Shown piece after piece: positions 12,727 to 23,969 of a DNA stretch of 64,000 nt. Made by a program: the position numbers and the translations under genes. Position 1 is the first letter of the stretch. Each line of letters begins with the position of its first letter. Below the pieces are notes generated by a model. The model did not search any database and was not told the origin of the DNA. It worked only from the letters and a program-made list of their open reading frames with translations. Origin of the DNA: Chaenocephalus aceratus (lineage: Eukaryota; Chordata; Actinopteri; Perciformes; Channichthyidae). The stretch lies in assembly GCA_023974075.1 (NCBI GenBank), contig CM043801.1, positions 33,475,699 through 33,539,698 of the forward strand. The letters run 5' to 3'.

Positions 12727-13347
12727 AGGCCCTGACACACCAAGCAGTCACCAGAGGACTAGCCGACGCTGAAGTCGGCTGTTGCCTGGCCGTGTTCTCC
12801 TGCGTTTTAGCCATGTGTCTCACGGGAACACACCGCACCGACTTCAGTGCGTGAGTGGCAATAACTCTCCTTACCAGCAGGCGGCGGTAGTGTGTATTCG
12901 TCATTCAAAAGAGGCAACAACCGGAAGACAGAGAAGAAGAAGAGTATCTTTTCTCCGTAATATCATACAGAGCTGGCCTCTCCTGGATCAAGGTGATGAG
13001 CAGGTCTTCGTTTGCATCATTCCAGATCGCCATGATGAGATGAAAATGAATAGCAGTCTGTGTGTGCCTTCTTAAATCGTTTGTTTACGTCCCTCACTTC
13101 CGCTTCGCTTCTCATGCACTGATTCACTAGCTGAACAGCCAATCAGAGTGATTATTTGGTCCGACTGCCAGACCCGATGCATGGCCGATTCAACATGTTG
13201 AATCGGCCATGCATCGGGTCTGGCAGTCCAAATAAGGCGTGTCACGGTCGACGGTGCGGGACACACCAACCTGACTACGGCGCCGCGAATGCCCGACAGC
13301 CTCTGACGGCCTCTGACTCCCAAAATCGGGTTGGTGTGTCAGGGCCT
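12727..13347. mobile_element. Harbinger-like MITE, copy B in direct tandem
   Basis: This second copy is almost identical to copy A and shares the central TAA (12724-12726) with it; the outer TAA is 13348-13350. It has only two units of the 10-bp repeat, and a few substitutions. The hairpin is retained at 13152-13235. It probably arose by insertion into, or recombination at, the TAA of copy A. Confidence 0.85.
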
Positions 13348-13350
13348 TAA

Positions 13351-13975
13351 CACCACCAAGTACTTTCACAGTTGGGTTTTTTCCTTTTAAAACCACACAC
13401 CCTTTTGCATGATGTGAAGACGTTATCTTCTATTTGCACCTTACCAACAAACCAACAACCAAACTGTGCTCCATTTAGCAAATAAGCAAAAGGTGTTATG
13501 TTATCGAAACTCTAAATGTACATATAAAATGCTGTTAAAATACAATTCTGCAATTTTCTTTCATGCATATCACATCTGATCACAACTTTGCTTCCTATGT
13601 TATAGGCACTTACAAGTTAACCGTATGTGACTTGCTGAGCCACGCAGTTGGTACTTCTGCATTTTCTTACTCATTACATACTGAGAGCAAAATACTTTCA
13701 AAAGAAAGCTGCACTTGGGATACATGTTTCTGCAAACTGTGTGATAGTTGTGTGAGAATTAAAACACAGAAACGTACAGATAACTGTTTTAAGAGAACCA
13801 GACATCTTCAGTTTTAGTCCAGAACAACAACAAGAAAAACTAACAACACACATTATTTGAATGTTGTCTTATTCTTACTTCCTATTCATCTAGAGTTTAG
13901 GACAGAGAGCCATGGAACAAAAAACAAGACACAAGCCCACTTGGATCAGAATCACTTCCCCATACAACACATCTT
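13351..13975. promoter_or_regulatory. Putative shared promoter region of R1 and R2
   Basis: This stretch lies between the divergent genes R1 and R2 and is closely matched by 45651-46380 between R3 and R4. A block around GAAAGCTGCACTTGGGATAC (near 13704-13726) is conserved in both and in a third copy inside R2 intron 5. An ACTTCCTATTCATCTAGA stretch near 13878 resembles an ETS-type GGAA site. Promoter function is inferred from position and conservation only. Confidence 0.5.
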
Positions 13976-14310
13976 ACGGAAAGAGGTTGTATTTTAAGCC
14001 TTTCACTGTTGTTTACTGTGAATTACAAGAACTTTATTTTATATTTCCTGTTATTGATCAACTTTTTTTGTTTTCAAAGTTAATGTTTTTGTATTGTAGC
14101 TCTACTTAAGCAATATACAGAAAGTAAGATTATACCCTTTATGTTTTCTTTTTTAATTTAATAGTGTTCAAAAAAATGTTGCTCAATGTTATGGAGATGC
14201 TAATAAAAAATGTAAAATTGTATTGAGATATTTTTATATATACTGTTATGTCGGTAATGTAAAGGAAATGTTTCTCTAAAAGTGAATACATGCTGGATTC
14301 AAAGACATAA
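13976..14310 (+). pseudogene. Decayed duplicate of the R2/R4 leader exon and its intron start
   Basis: The sequence at about 13980-14100 aligns with the R4 leader exon and following intron (46396-46560): the CACTGT-GTTTAC segment and the GATCAACTTTTTTTGTTTTC intron segment are shared. The start codon and the splice donor have been lost. A second, usable copy is found about 500 bp downstream at 14497. Confidence 0.6.
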
Positions 14311-14496
14311 TAATAATAATGGATTACTTTTTTATTAGAGACGCCCCTTGATCTGATGAACAACGCTCTAGCCCATTGTGCCAACGTAAGGCATAAGACA
14401 TAAGCCCCGACATAAGCAACGAAGCTTTGCTGACAGGAAACTGGGGGAGTTGGTGGCCCACAAAACACTGTGACACTTCCGCAACGCATTAGGAAA

Positions 14497-17400
14497 ATGA
14501 AGTCGTTTGTCACAGTTCTCTTTGTCGTTTATGAGCTTTATTTATGTGAATCACGAGGTAAGAACATTATTTTGTTGTCTTCTTTTGTTGATCTACTTTT
14601 TTTTGTTTTCACAGTCAAAGTTGTTGTACTGTATACTACTTAAACAATATAAGATTAGAAACGTAATGTTTTTTGATTCCTATATTTCAATTAGGTAGTA
14701 TTTAGAAATGTATGCAATTATTAGTTATCTGCTTATTGTCATTTAATAAAGTAGTAATACTAATTAAATGTAAAATTGTATGTAGATATTTTGATATATA
14801 CACTTATGTCGGTTGAAACCACACCCAGGCACAAAGTCCTGGTGATGTAAAGGGAATATATCTTCAGTGTCAGTGAATGTGAAATACAGCAGAAACTTTA
14901 ACTAAAATCTCCAGTCATTAGGATTATTAAATAGTATCTATACTTTTATGAATATGTTGATCCATACGAAGATTAACATTTTATCTTAAACACTTTTGTG
15001 TGGCGGGACGCACTCTTTCAGTCCTTTCAAGTAACAGTTTAGATATTTGCATATTTTATAGTGTAGTTGTCAGCATAATGAACCTGGAAATGTTGAGTCC
15101 ATCAAAGTTTTATGATAGAAATGTGTAGTCCACACAAACTGCCAGATTAACCAGCAAGTGGAAATATACTCTTGGTGGGCTGATTTTGACTACCATGTGT
15201 TCGAGCGATAGAACTATTAACAAAGCACTTATATACTAATAAAGGACTGGCTTACCTAAAGCCAGTTGAGTAGCACTTGAAATGTTTTAGCTCTATGAAA
15301 CCTGATGTACTTTATGATTCTGTTTTCTTCAAGTTTGTATTTTGTTGGTCGAACGCACTTATTGTAAGTCGCTTTGGATAAAAGCGTCAGCTAAATGTAA
15401 TGTAATGTAATATAATGTAATGTGTTGCAATCATTGGATATAGAGAGCATGAGAGGGAAATTATTATTTTACTTTGGACATTTCTTTTTCAAATAAGTAG
15501 ATCATCTGTCCAATCCAAATGAGTCCTCGAAATCGTCAAAATCGACCGGAAATTAATCAAAATCAACTCACAGTACAAATATTGGCATATTCCTTTAAAT
15601 TACCCCCAAACAACTCCAAAATTGTCAAAATCGGCCACATAGGCTATACTGGTCATTATTGCTAATAATAATCATGCTGATTGTGCAAATTGACCAACAT
15701 ACGCAAGTTAGCATCTGGCAGTCTCTCTGTGCTGTGTACCCGAACTATACATTTCTAACATAACACTTTGGTGTTGTCAACATTTCCAGATTCACAATAG
15801 GACTCAATGAGCTGGCAACTTTTAACCTTCAGAGTAGATGGTTTGAGGCAGATTATAACCAAGTGTAGAAAAGGAGTACATGCTTCGCCTCCGTCAAATC
15901 TGGGGAACAATAGTATGGGTAAAGAGGGGAACAAAATAAGTACGGTGTAAGAAAAGTCCCCTGGTTTTCATATGAGACCGAATGGAAATAATTTGTGATA
16001 TGAAAAAGAAACATAAATACTAAAAGCAAGATTTGAGTTTCACTTGATAAACACCTCTAAACTTCAAGGGTCAAAGCTAATCCAAGATTTAAAGATATTT
16101 TCCAACCTTTGATTATTCATTAGATGAAGGCATTTTATAATTACATATAGTAGGAATAGAGAAATATTCAGTTTTGAACCAATAGCAATATATTGTATGT
16201 GATATTTATTGTATGATGTGTCTACTGTTTTACAGGGATCAGTGCTGGGACTCCTGTGTTTGTGCTGAAGGGAGAGGATGTGGATCTGAATTTCACCAAA
16301 GCTGTTGTTCTTGGGGACTTAGAATATCTTTCTTGGAAATTTAATAAAAAGAACGTTTTAGTAACATTTAGTTCTGATAAAAAAAAGTGTTTGATAATTA
16401 TACCAGGAGAATTGAGTTTCCTGCGAACAATTACTCTGTGAAATTGAAGAATCTCCAAGAGGCAGACAGTGGAGTTTACTCTGCTGAGGTGACACAAGGT
16501 TCAACAGAAGTACTAACAGAATACAACTTCAAAGTTCAAGGTAGGTTTGTTAACCTCTCAAACACTGATAGAGTTTCTGTGGTCTTGTTTCTAAAACTCT
16601 TCCCCTGCTCCTTCCCTCCTCAGACCGAGCGTCTCTCCCTCTCCTCACCGTGGCGAATAGCTCTGTCTCTGAAAGCTCTCCCTCCTGTAGCTTCACTGCG
16701 ACCTGCAGCTCACAGGACTCTCACACCAACAGCACTTTCTCCTGTGACACCGGAACCTGCAGTCAGGAGGGAGGAGAGCGGTCAGAGGGGATCCCTGATA
16801 CTTTTCTCCAGGTCCACCAATCAAGTGGATCAATCATCTGTAACCATAGCAACCATGTCAGCTGGACCAACGCCACCAAAAGAATCAAAGATGTCTGCCA
16901 CCAGCAAGATGGTAAGAGAAACTACTTCCTGATAATAACGCATAGTTTAGAGTCAGAACATCAGAGCATATATGTCTGTAAATAAGATACATTTTATTCC
17001 ACAGTGTGACAAATACTGTTTGTTATAACTATAGTAAAACCCATGTATTACTCTGTTTTTAAGGATCTAAAAACATTTAAAAGAAGAGTTTCTTTTTACC
17101 TCATTGAACCGATTACAAAAAAACATCTGCAGTGCAAATATTGCTAACTATATTTGTCCTCGTCTCAACATGACCGCTTTTAGTGTCCGCTGCTGTGAGC
17201 AGTGTTTTTCAGACAGGACGACAGAACTAGAAGAGTTCATAAAACCAAATTAAACGCTTGCTTTTCTTAATGGTTTCAGTTAAACCTGTATACAAATATA
17301 AAAGTGTTTCGTAGTATGAAACTAAACTGGGAATTATTCGGTGAAATTGGGGAAGTTTCTGCTCCAGTCATTTGACTATCAAAACAAGCTATCATTATCT

Positions 17401-19560
17401 CCCAGCGTTGCTTTGATCAAACAAGAGCCAGGCGGTGCTTAACTGTGCTTACTCAGTGACCAAGTTTCACATTGAACTGAATAACTGAATGTTTGGTTTA
17501 ACATATTCGGGTTAAATCAAACAAATTAAATTATTTCTTACAACAGATCAGGTCTGCTCCTAAGACATGTTTGTGTAATTAAATCTAACAGTCTGGCAGG
17601 ATGTGATGCAGTCGCACACTTGACTAAGTTTATGAATTTAACCAAGCATTATAATGTGGCTTATGTTTTTATTTACAGATCCTCCCCCACCAAACCCTGT
17701 TCCCATCATTTTGGGAGTATTCTTCCCAATTCTCATCATCACTGTTGCAGTACTTTGGTATCTTCGAACAAGAAGAACAAGTACGTCTAAGTGTGCATTT
17801 CATGAAAAACATTTATTTTAGTTTGACTGTTTGTGGGAATTAAGTGTTTTATTCAAGTCCATCATATGCCACCTCCTCATTGTCTATTGAGCCATCACAT
17901 AAAACATATCTGAAACCTCTCAAACAGCAACATGCTCGATAGTGCTTCTCAAAGTGTGGTCCGCGGACCACTGGTGGTCCGTGAGCGCCCCCTAGTGGTC
18001 CGTGAGTATTGGTAACATTTCACATTTGAAATAATTACATTTATTTAAGTGTTTCGCACTCTCGCGGGAATATCTCCGCAATGGAACGAGCTTAAGTTTC
18101 ACTTTCAATTGCATGATATAGCCCAGATAAGCACCTTCATCACACATGTTGCCACTTTCAGGCGATTTGTAAAAAACGATGTGTTTTTGGATATTTGTGG
18201 AGTTAGGTGGTCCGCGAGTGTTTTTTTATTGGTTAAGTGGTCCTTGGTATGAAAAAGTTTGAGAAACACTGCTCTATATAATAATCTACATACAGTATAG
18301 AGACTTCAAGTGTTCTGCTGTTTGAAAAAGATTATTTTGACACATGTATACACAATATCTGGACTCAATGCAGATGCAGCTCAAGTAATGTAAATGTTAT
18401 GAAGGTAATAAGCTTTAAAGGTGAAGCTCTCAAAATGAAATGTAAAGTAATGCTTATCCACATATATTTGTTTTTGACTGACCTGCAGAAAAAAGGGTGA
18501 ATGTCGAAAATACAGTTTATGATACTGCTCAGGTAAGAGACAAGGTATTTTTTAAAGCTTTGGGTCCAACTTCTGTCAAACCTGCTGCTGAGGTCTCTGT
18601 CTGGCAATAATTGTAATCAAACTGCACTGTGTGTCTTAGTGATGTGTATTTGTTGTTTGTTTGTGTGTGTTTTTTTCTTCTTTTATATATATATATAGTT
18701 TTCCCATGAGTTGATGCATTGATGGAACGATGCTCCTTCTTCTAAAACGCAAAAGGCGTCATGTTTTTAAAACTGTAATGACATGCTGGTGTCGTAAACA
18801 TAATGCAGACACGGTGACATTTACCAAAGGTTTCTTTCATGAATATCACATTCATGATCACAGCTGTGCTCCCTATTTTTGGTGCCAACCGTTGTGTGAC
18901 TTCCTACTGAGCCGAGTGGTTTGTATTTCTGCATTTTCTTACACAACACATACTGAGAGCAGAAGACTCTCACGGGAAAGCTGCACTTGAGATACATTTG
19001 ATTGTGCAGTTGTGCGTTAGTTAATGTGTTAGTACAGTAACGTACAGAGAACCAGAAATCTTAGAATATCTCAGAATAAATTAAGGAAAGTGGAGACCTG
19101 TAATTTCCCATGTCTTTCTCTAAATGCAAAATACTGTATGCAGTTTGTGTGTGCTTATTTGGCCTTACTCTGCTTTTGATTAATAACACCTAAAAGTAGT
19201 CAATAATATGGAATTGTATTGTATTTGAGGAATATATGACATATAAAAATACAATATTATACACAACCTTTGGTCCATCAATGTTTTTGTATTCGGGATT
19301 GTGGGAAACGTTATTTCGATCTCTCTGTCCGTACACACAAACAGAAAGATTAACAATAAAGTTAACTAACTTTGACTTTTGTTATGTTCCAGTTCGGAGC
19401 TCCAGATCCAACAGATGATGAAGATTCAGCTGCGCCTCTGTCCTCCTGCTACGCTTGTGTTGGTCCTCACACTGGACCCCCAGCACCCACTGAGCCTAGA
19501 AACACGGCTCAGCTAGAGAGTGTGTACGCTCAGGTGAAAAAGACCACACCAGGTCCTTGA
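14497..19560 (+). CDS. R2: long-tailed CD2/SLAM-like receptor with ITIM-like motifs (one frame slip)
   Basis: Six exons with GT-AG junctions: 14497-14557 (signal peptide MKSFVTVLFVVYELYLC), 16236-16540 (V-like Ig, no canonical cysteines), 16624-16911 (cysteine-rich C2-like Ig), 17679-17780 (membrane span PIILGVFFPILIITVAVL), 18489-18532 and 19393-19560. The tail carries SSCYACV and LESVYAQV, both matching the ITIM pattern (S/I/V/L)xYxx(I/V/L), and TVYDTA, which lacks the final V/I of an ITSM. The A-run at 16379-16386 has 8 A where R5 has 9, shifting the frame inside the V exon; with 9 the protein would be about 322 residues. It is either a recent null allele or a homopolymer error. Known family role: immune-cell surface receptors binding related Ig proteins; ligand unknown here. 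Divergent neighbour is R1. Confidence 0.85.
15196..15422 (+). mobile_element. L2-like LINE 3' tail
   Basis: The sequence matches 7950-8178 (GAGCGATAGAACTATTAAC, then the TTGTAAGTCGCTTTGGATAA block and an ATGTA tail). It is a severely 5'-truncated copy in intron 1 of R2, in the same orientation as the gene. Confidence 0.85.
17942..18270. mobile_element. hAT-like MITE in R2 intron 4
   Basis: The ends are GTGCTTCTCAAAGTGTGGTCC and the complement of AGTGTTTCTCAAACTTTTTC. They are flanked by a 7-of-8 matching duplication, GCTCGATA at 17934-17941 and GCTCTATA at 18271-18278. The element is about 329 bp and non-coding. A related, interrupted copy lies in reverse orientation at about 23970-24980. 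Confidence 0.8.
18825..19080 (+). promoter_or_regulatory. Duplicate of the R2 promoter region inside intron 5
   Basis: This segment aligns along its length, in the same orientation, with 13555-13815 and 45860-46120, the regions upstream of R2 and R4. Shared landmarks are TTTCTTTCATG, GTGACTT-CTGAGCC, TTCTGCATTTTCTTAC, GAAAGCTGCACTTG and ACGTACAGA. R4 intron 5 has no such copy. It could be an inert duplication or an internal promoter. Confidence 0.65.
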
Positions 19561-20040
19561 AAAATGATCAGGAGTCGTATTCCCCATACTGCACTCGTTG
19601 GGATTACGATTTATGGCAACTGAGCCATGGACTTGATTTTCACATTACCCTCTTTTGGTGTGAAAATCCTAAACCACGTCCTGTGTCTGCACCCAGAAGT
19701 GTTCTAACTCCACCTTTAATGCACAGTTGTGATTGGTTACTGATCGATTGAAATGACTGAACCTTTTCTTGCAGTGTATGCATGCTGAATCTCTATGGCT
19801 ATGGCTGCCATCTTGACTCAAAGGACATTTTTTATTGACTCCTCTTAGACAATACTGTGACAAAAATGTATTTAACTTTTTAGTATCTTAATATTTTGTC
19901 TTTTTTTTATATCTTTAATTTCTTATTTCTTTAAAATATTGGAAAGCAATGATGTTTTGTACATTTTTACAAACGTTTCAAAGACTATTTTAGATAAATT
20001 AAATAAATTAAATGAATTCAAACACTTTCACTCTTCTTCT
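19561..20040 (+). other. R2 3' untranslated region and flank
   Basis: Sequence directly after the R2 stop matches the region after the R4 stop for about 100 bases. A polyadenylation signal AATAAA is present at 20002-20007. Beyond it, 20020-20170 matches 56450-56540 downstream of R4. Confidence 0.55.
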
Positions 20041-20191
20041 TTTTTCAAAGAAAAATACTTTTAAATGCAGCGGTGCAGTGCAGTGGAAACCTGATTTATA
20101 AAAAATGATGTGTATTGTTTTATGCAGTCACCAAAAGTGAATGTAGCTGCAGGATTCTTTATTTTGTAGGTTGTTTCTTCATGGTCTAAGG

Positions 20192-20290
20192 CAGTGGTTC
20201 TCAAATGGGGGTACGCGGAACCCTAGGGGTACGTTGGAGTACTGCAGGGGGTACGTGAGATTTATTTTATGTTAATGAAAAAAAAAACAT
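20192..20290. mobile_element. hAT-like element left end
   Basis: The sequence CAGTGGTTCTCAAATGGGGGTACG is a typical hAT-type terminus. The matching right end was not found, so the extent is unknown. Confidence 0.45.
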
Positions 20291-21214
20291 AAGTAATGCA
20301 TTTAAACAAACTGCTAATAGTAGATTAACTACTTTATTCAAAGGTTTACAGAAACTCTGGATAATAAAATTGGAAAAATAAACGGGGTGCTCTCTTTTCC
20401 TCTCCCTCTCCTGACAGCCCGTCAGTCTCGTGCAGCTCGCTGAACCTGTAATAAGTGACCCGACAGTAAAGAATAAATATATTTATAACTAGTTTAGCTT
20501 GTTCCAGAGTAGATACGCTAGCTAAGTGTGTTAGGTCTAACTCTTAGTGTATTTTGCTCCACTCAACGGTCCGTCACAGCGGGCGGAGCTGTGATCATGC
20601 AGAGCTGCGTGTTCTCCGTCAGCAGCAGCTGATCTGATATCTGATCCCTCTCTCGCGTCCGGTTAGACTTCACTCGCGTTTATGTCCAAATCTATCAGAT
20701 CAAGCTAGTTCTAGTTAATTATTTGACTGCCTGCGTATCAAAGGACACCTAAACAATAAGCGTTGCTTGGCAACGGCGTGTGGCCGCAAAGTATAGCGCA
20801 GCATTATACATATGTTCATGGGCGCGGGAAGGGGGGTGCTGAGGGCGCTGCAGTACCCCCTAGCGGCAGGCAGGGGGTGCGGAGCTCCCCTGTCTGAATT
20901 ATTATGTGACGGTTATTGCTGCTCCCGCTGTGCATCATCTGTGTAATCTGTAGCCAATAAATTCCACATTGTAATATTATAAAAATAATATTAATAATAT
21001 TTTGGCCTGCCCCGAATGTTTTTTCTGTAGCCCCGGACAATTCTACCTCAATAATATAATACATTAACCGTGCTTTACGTGAACCTCATCATGACACTAG
21101 AGAGGGCGACAGGACTGTAATTTCCCGTGTTCAGTGAATGCAACAGAGGCAAGACACCAGACCAATCAGAGAGTTGCATGGAAACAAAAGTGTGCTTGTG
21201 TCATTCAAGCTCGG

Positions 21215-21218
<4 letters not shown>
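20291..21218. other. Unassigned repeat-rich intergenic sequence
   Basis: No gene was recognised. It may be the body of the hAT-like element that starts at 20192. A C/G-rich stretch lies at 20818-20890. Confidence 0.3.

Positions 21219-21276
<58 letters not shown>
21219..21276. repeat. (GT)n microsatellite
   Basis: About 28 uninterrupted GT units are present, directly abutting the ATTG-rich tail of a LINE fragment. Confidence 0.97.
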
Positions 21277-21277
<1 letters not shown>

Positions 21278-21849
21278 GATTGATTGAAAAGTTTATTAAC
21301 AGCTTGTATATTGGGTACAGTACAGTACAGCTAAAAAAATACAACTGTTAAGGGGATGCAGACCAGAGAAAGACTTTCGTCTTGTTTACATCAGGGTCCC
21401 CCATTTCCAATTCATCATATCATTTAAGACATATAAGACATATTTGACATACAGATGGCTTATTTACAATTTACATACAGGTGGTTTTTTACATACAGAT
21501 TGCTTATTTACAATTTTCATTTTAGATTTCGTTCTAATACATCCTAACCGGACATTTAAGACATACCAAGTCTACAGATATACAGTTAGTAACATAGTCT
21601 AAAATGCGAGTATATACATAGATGGGGGGGGGAAGCTGTCCATTGTACGACCGGTTTGTACCATTACCGGGGCAAGTTTTGCAATGCTCTCCCCCGAAGG
21701 TGCTCTTTAAGAGAGGCTTTGAAGGTAAGTATAGTTGTACTTTCCTTTACAGTTGTGGGAAGAGCATTCCACCTTGATGTGGCATAATTTATAGGGTTAG
21801 GGTTACCTAAAACCAATAAAAGGTGTAGTTTGCACTGTTTATTACTCAC
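21277..21849 (-). mobile_element. LINE 3' end, minus strand
   Basis: The minus strand encodes a C-terminal LINE-type segment (SRWNALPTTVKES, then TFKASLKEHLRG, ending at a stop at 21664), followed by non-coding sequence and a short CAAT-type tail at 21277-21290. It is 5' truncated. Confidence 0.7.
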
Positions 21850-22760
21850 ATTAGTTTATGTGTTGCTTTACTTAACTCTTCTATCTGGTTTCCTGCACAA
21901 ACAATCATAACTACTTCCTTTCTCAGAGCTCAGTGTCTCACACCTTTTGCATTTTCCATGACTGCATACCAAACTAAAGATACCTGCGGTAAAATGTCAA
22001 CGTTTTTACACTCTTTGTTTCAAAGAAAGAGAACGTGCAAAGATATCTTCACACAGCACATATTCTGCACAAATCAAATAACTAACCATAAAAGAAGGAA
22101 GGCCAGTCTTATGTTCCTTATACAGGCCAGGGCTTTTTTTATTGTTGTTTTCTCATAAAATACTTTACTATGACTTTTCAGTGACATTCTTTACGACATA
22201 TTTAACTGTGACTTATTTTATGATTTTATACCATGGTACTTTTTATGGCCCACAACACCAGGACATTGCTATTGAATGTATATTTCTTCAGATTTTTAAA
22301 TCTCAATAAAAACTGTTAAACAAACAAAGAAAGTGATTTGTTTAGGTTATATGAATATCAGATACTTACAGTAGGTTACTGATGGTTAGGACATTATAGT
22401 CTCAAGAAATCGAAAGCATATGTGTGAGTAATTTTTTCATTTGCATGAACACATAATAGATATAGATACAAATATAGGAAACAGCTTTATTAAATGGCGG
22501 ATATATGCTTTCATTCAAAAATATAAATAAGCATAAAACATACTGTACAAAGAAAAAAAAGAAAACAAATGTAAATCTTGATCATGCAAATAAAAATGTT
22601 ATTCGTGTTTTTTTTTTCTCGGTAATCTGAAGGCAGCCAAATGATTTGACCTACAAACAGATTACTTGATATAATCATTGGATTAATACGAACATTCAGC
22701 ATTTTCTTGAAAGCTGCCTTCTGTGTTTTCCTTGCAAAGCATCAATGTTTACATCACGAT
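21850..22760. other. Relic junction of the receptor duplication unit
   Basis: The part at 21890-22160 matches 60240-60450 (upstream of R5), with GAACGTGCAAAGATATCTTC shared. The part at 22400-22740 matches 57060-57350 (downstream of R5), with GCATAAAACATACTGTACAA shared. The flanks of an R5-like gene are thus joined in end-to-start order, as at the border of two tandem units, with the gene itself gone. Confidence 0.6.
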
Positions 22761-23178
22761 GTACTAGCCACGATGCATTGTCAGTACACATGTAATTCCC
22801 TCGAAGCACAGGCAGACACAAGTGGCTTTCTCATTACGGGTTTATTCCTCTTCGAATCCACCGTGAAAACTACCCCAACAGTATAAATGACAAGTATAGT
22901 TTTGTGTTAGACACACAATAACATGCACAGCATGTGAGATGACTAGAAAGGTAATAAACATAAAAGTGATACAAACACAACAGCATACCTCGTTGGGCTG
23001 CATGAGTAGTAATATTCATGCGCATCCATCACATTAGTATGCATAAACAAGTGACAGGTCACACCTCCCCCCACCTATGCTAATGCACTAAGTCCCGCCC
23101 CCCATTTGGTCGAGGTGTGATATCCCAAGTAGGTGTGATATCCCAAGTAAGTGTGAGATCCGTCGATAGGAGGGGGTA
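22761..23178. other. Unassigned intergenic sequence
   Basis: No gene seen. The segment ATTAGTATGCATAAACAAGTGACAG near 23034 recurs at 23780-23805 on the other side of the solo LTR. The short unit GTGTGATATCCCAAGTA is repeated in tandem near 23115-23150. Confidence 0.4.
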
Positions 23179-23183
23179 ATGTG

Positions 23184-23708
23184 TGTTAGGGAAATAATTA
23201 TCTCAGACTCCTAGATGTGACATACAGGACCAACCTTGACGTCTATTGTTCCTGTCCTTTAAGGACACAGGCTGCTTCAGCCAATAATGTTATTGTTCCC
23301 ATTTCTGTGACCGGTCAATACTAGGTCACAGATGGTCTTTGTTGTGGGTGCACTGGGACACTTCCTTCTTTGTTGTTTGTGGACTCCAGGGTATGACATA
23401 TTCGAGGCCATAAGTGGCGGACGCAGGTAACTCAGTGTGCCCAAACTGTCTAAAGCTATCTTATCAAAACATGTTGATTACTCTCTTTTGAGACCAGTTA
23501 AATGGGCTAGCAAGAAAGAGGCGCTCCAGAATTGACGTGGCAACTCTCCCGTGCAGTCAGACCGTGACTGCTGTGATTTGTGATGTGAATGCTCTGGCCG
23601 AAACTCCAAATAAATCATCAGTGGTTTGACATCAAAGCTCCTGCTCTACCTTGTCTCTTTCCTGAGTCGGTGACTCCCCCGCATTGCTTCACAGAAGTTT
23701 CCTCAACA
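23184..23708 (+). mobile_element. Solo LTR with 5-bp TSD
   Basis: The 525-bp block starts TGTTAGGG and ends CCTCAACA and is flanked by a perfect ATGTG duplication (23179-23183 and 23709-23713). An AATAAA signal lies near 23610. No internal retroelement coding region is attached, so this is a solo LTR left by recombination. The family is not identified. Confidence 0.75.
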
Positions 23709-23907
23709 ATGTGTATTCACAGGTGTGAAATGAGCCCACTGCCTTATGGTGCCTAATCAGAGAAATGCTGCTTCAATCACATTAGTATGCATAAAAAGTG
23801 ACAGGTGGGCCCGCCCCCAATTATGCTGATGATGTCCCCCTCACACCCCTTCCTGTCTCCCCCCGTCCCTCACCCCCCTTTCTTTAACTGTGATGTCAGA
23901 AGACAGT

Positions 23908-23926
23908 GGGGGGGGGGGGGGGGGGG
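23908..23926. repeat. Poly-G run
   Basis: About 19 consecutive G residues interrupt otherwise ordinary sequence. The exact length is likely uncertain in any assembly. Confidence 0.85.
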
Positions 23927-23969
23927 TGGAGTTAGATACAAAAATAACAAGCCAGTCGTTTCCACTCAT

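Noticed and set aside
13697..13720. Interferon response element in the R1/R2 intergenic region
   Set aside because: TTTCAAAAGAAAG is a palindrome-like word but does not fit the GAAANNGAAA spacing.
16387..16932. 181-codon plus-strand frame at R2 as a separate gene
   Set aside because: It reads through two Ig exons and an intron in the wrong frame for the second exon; splice-based R2 explains it.
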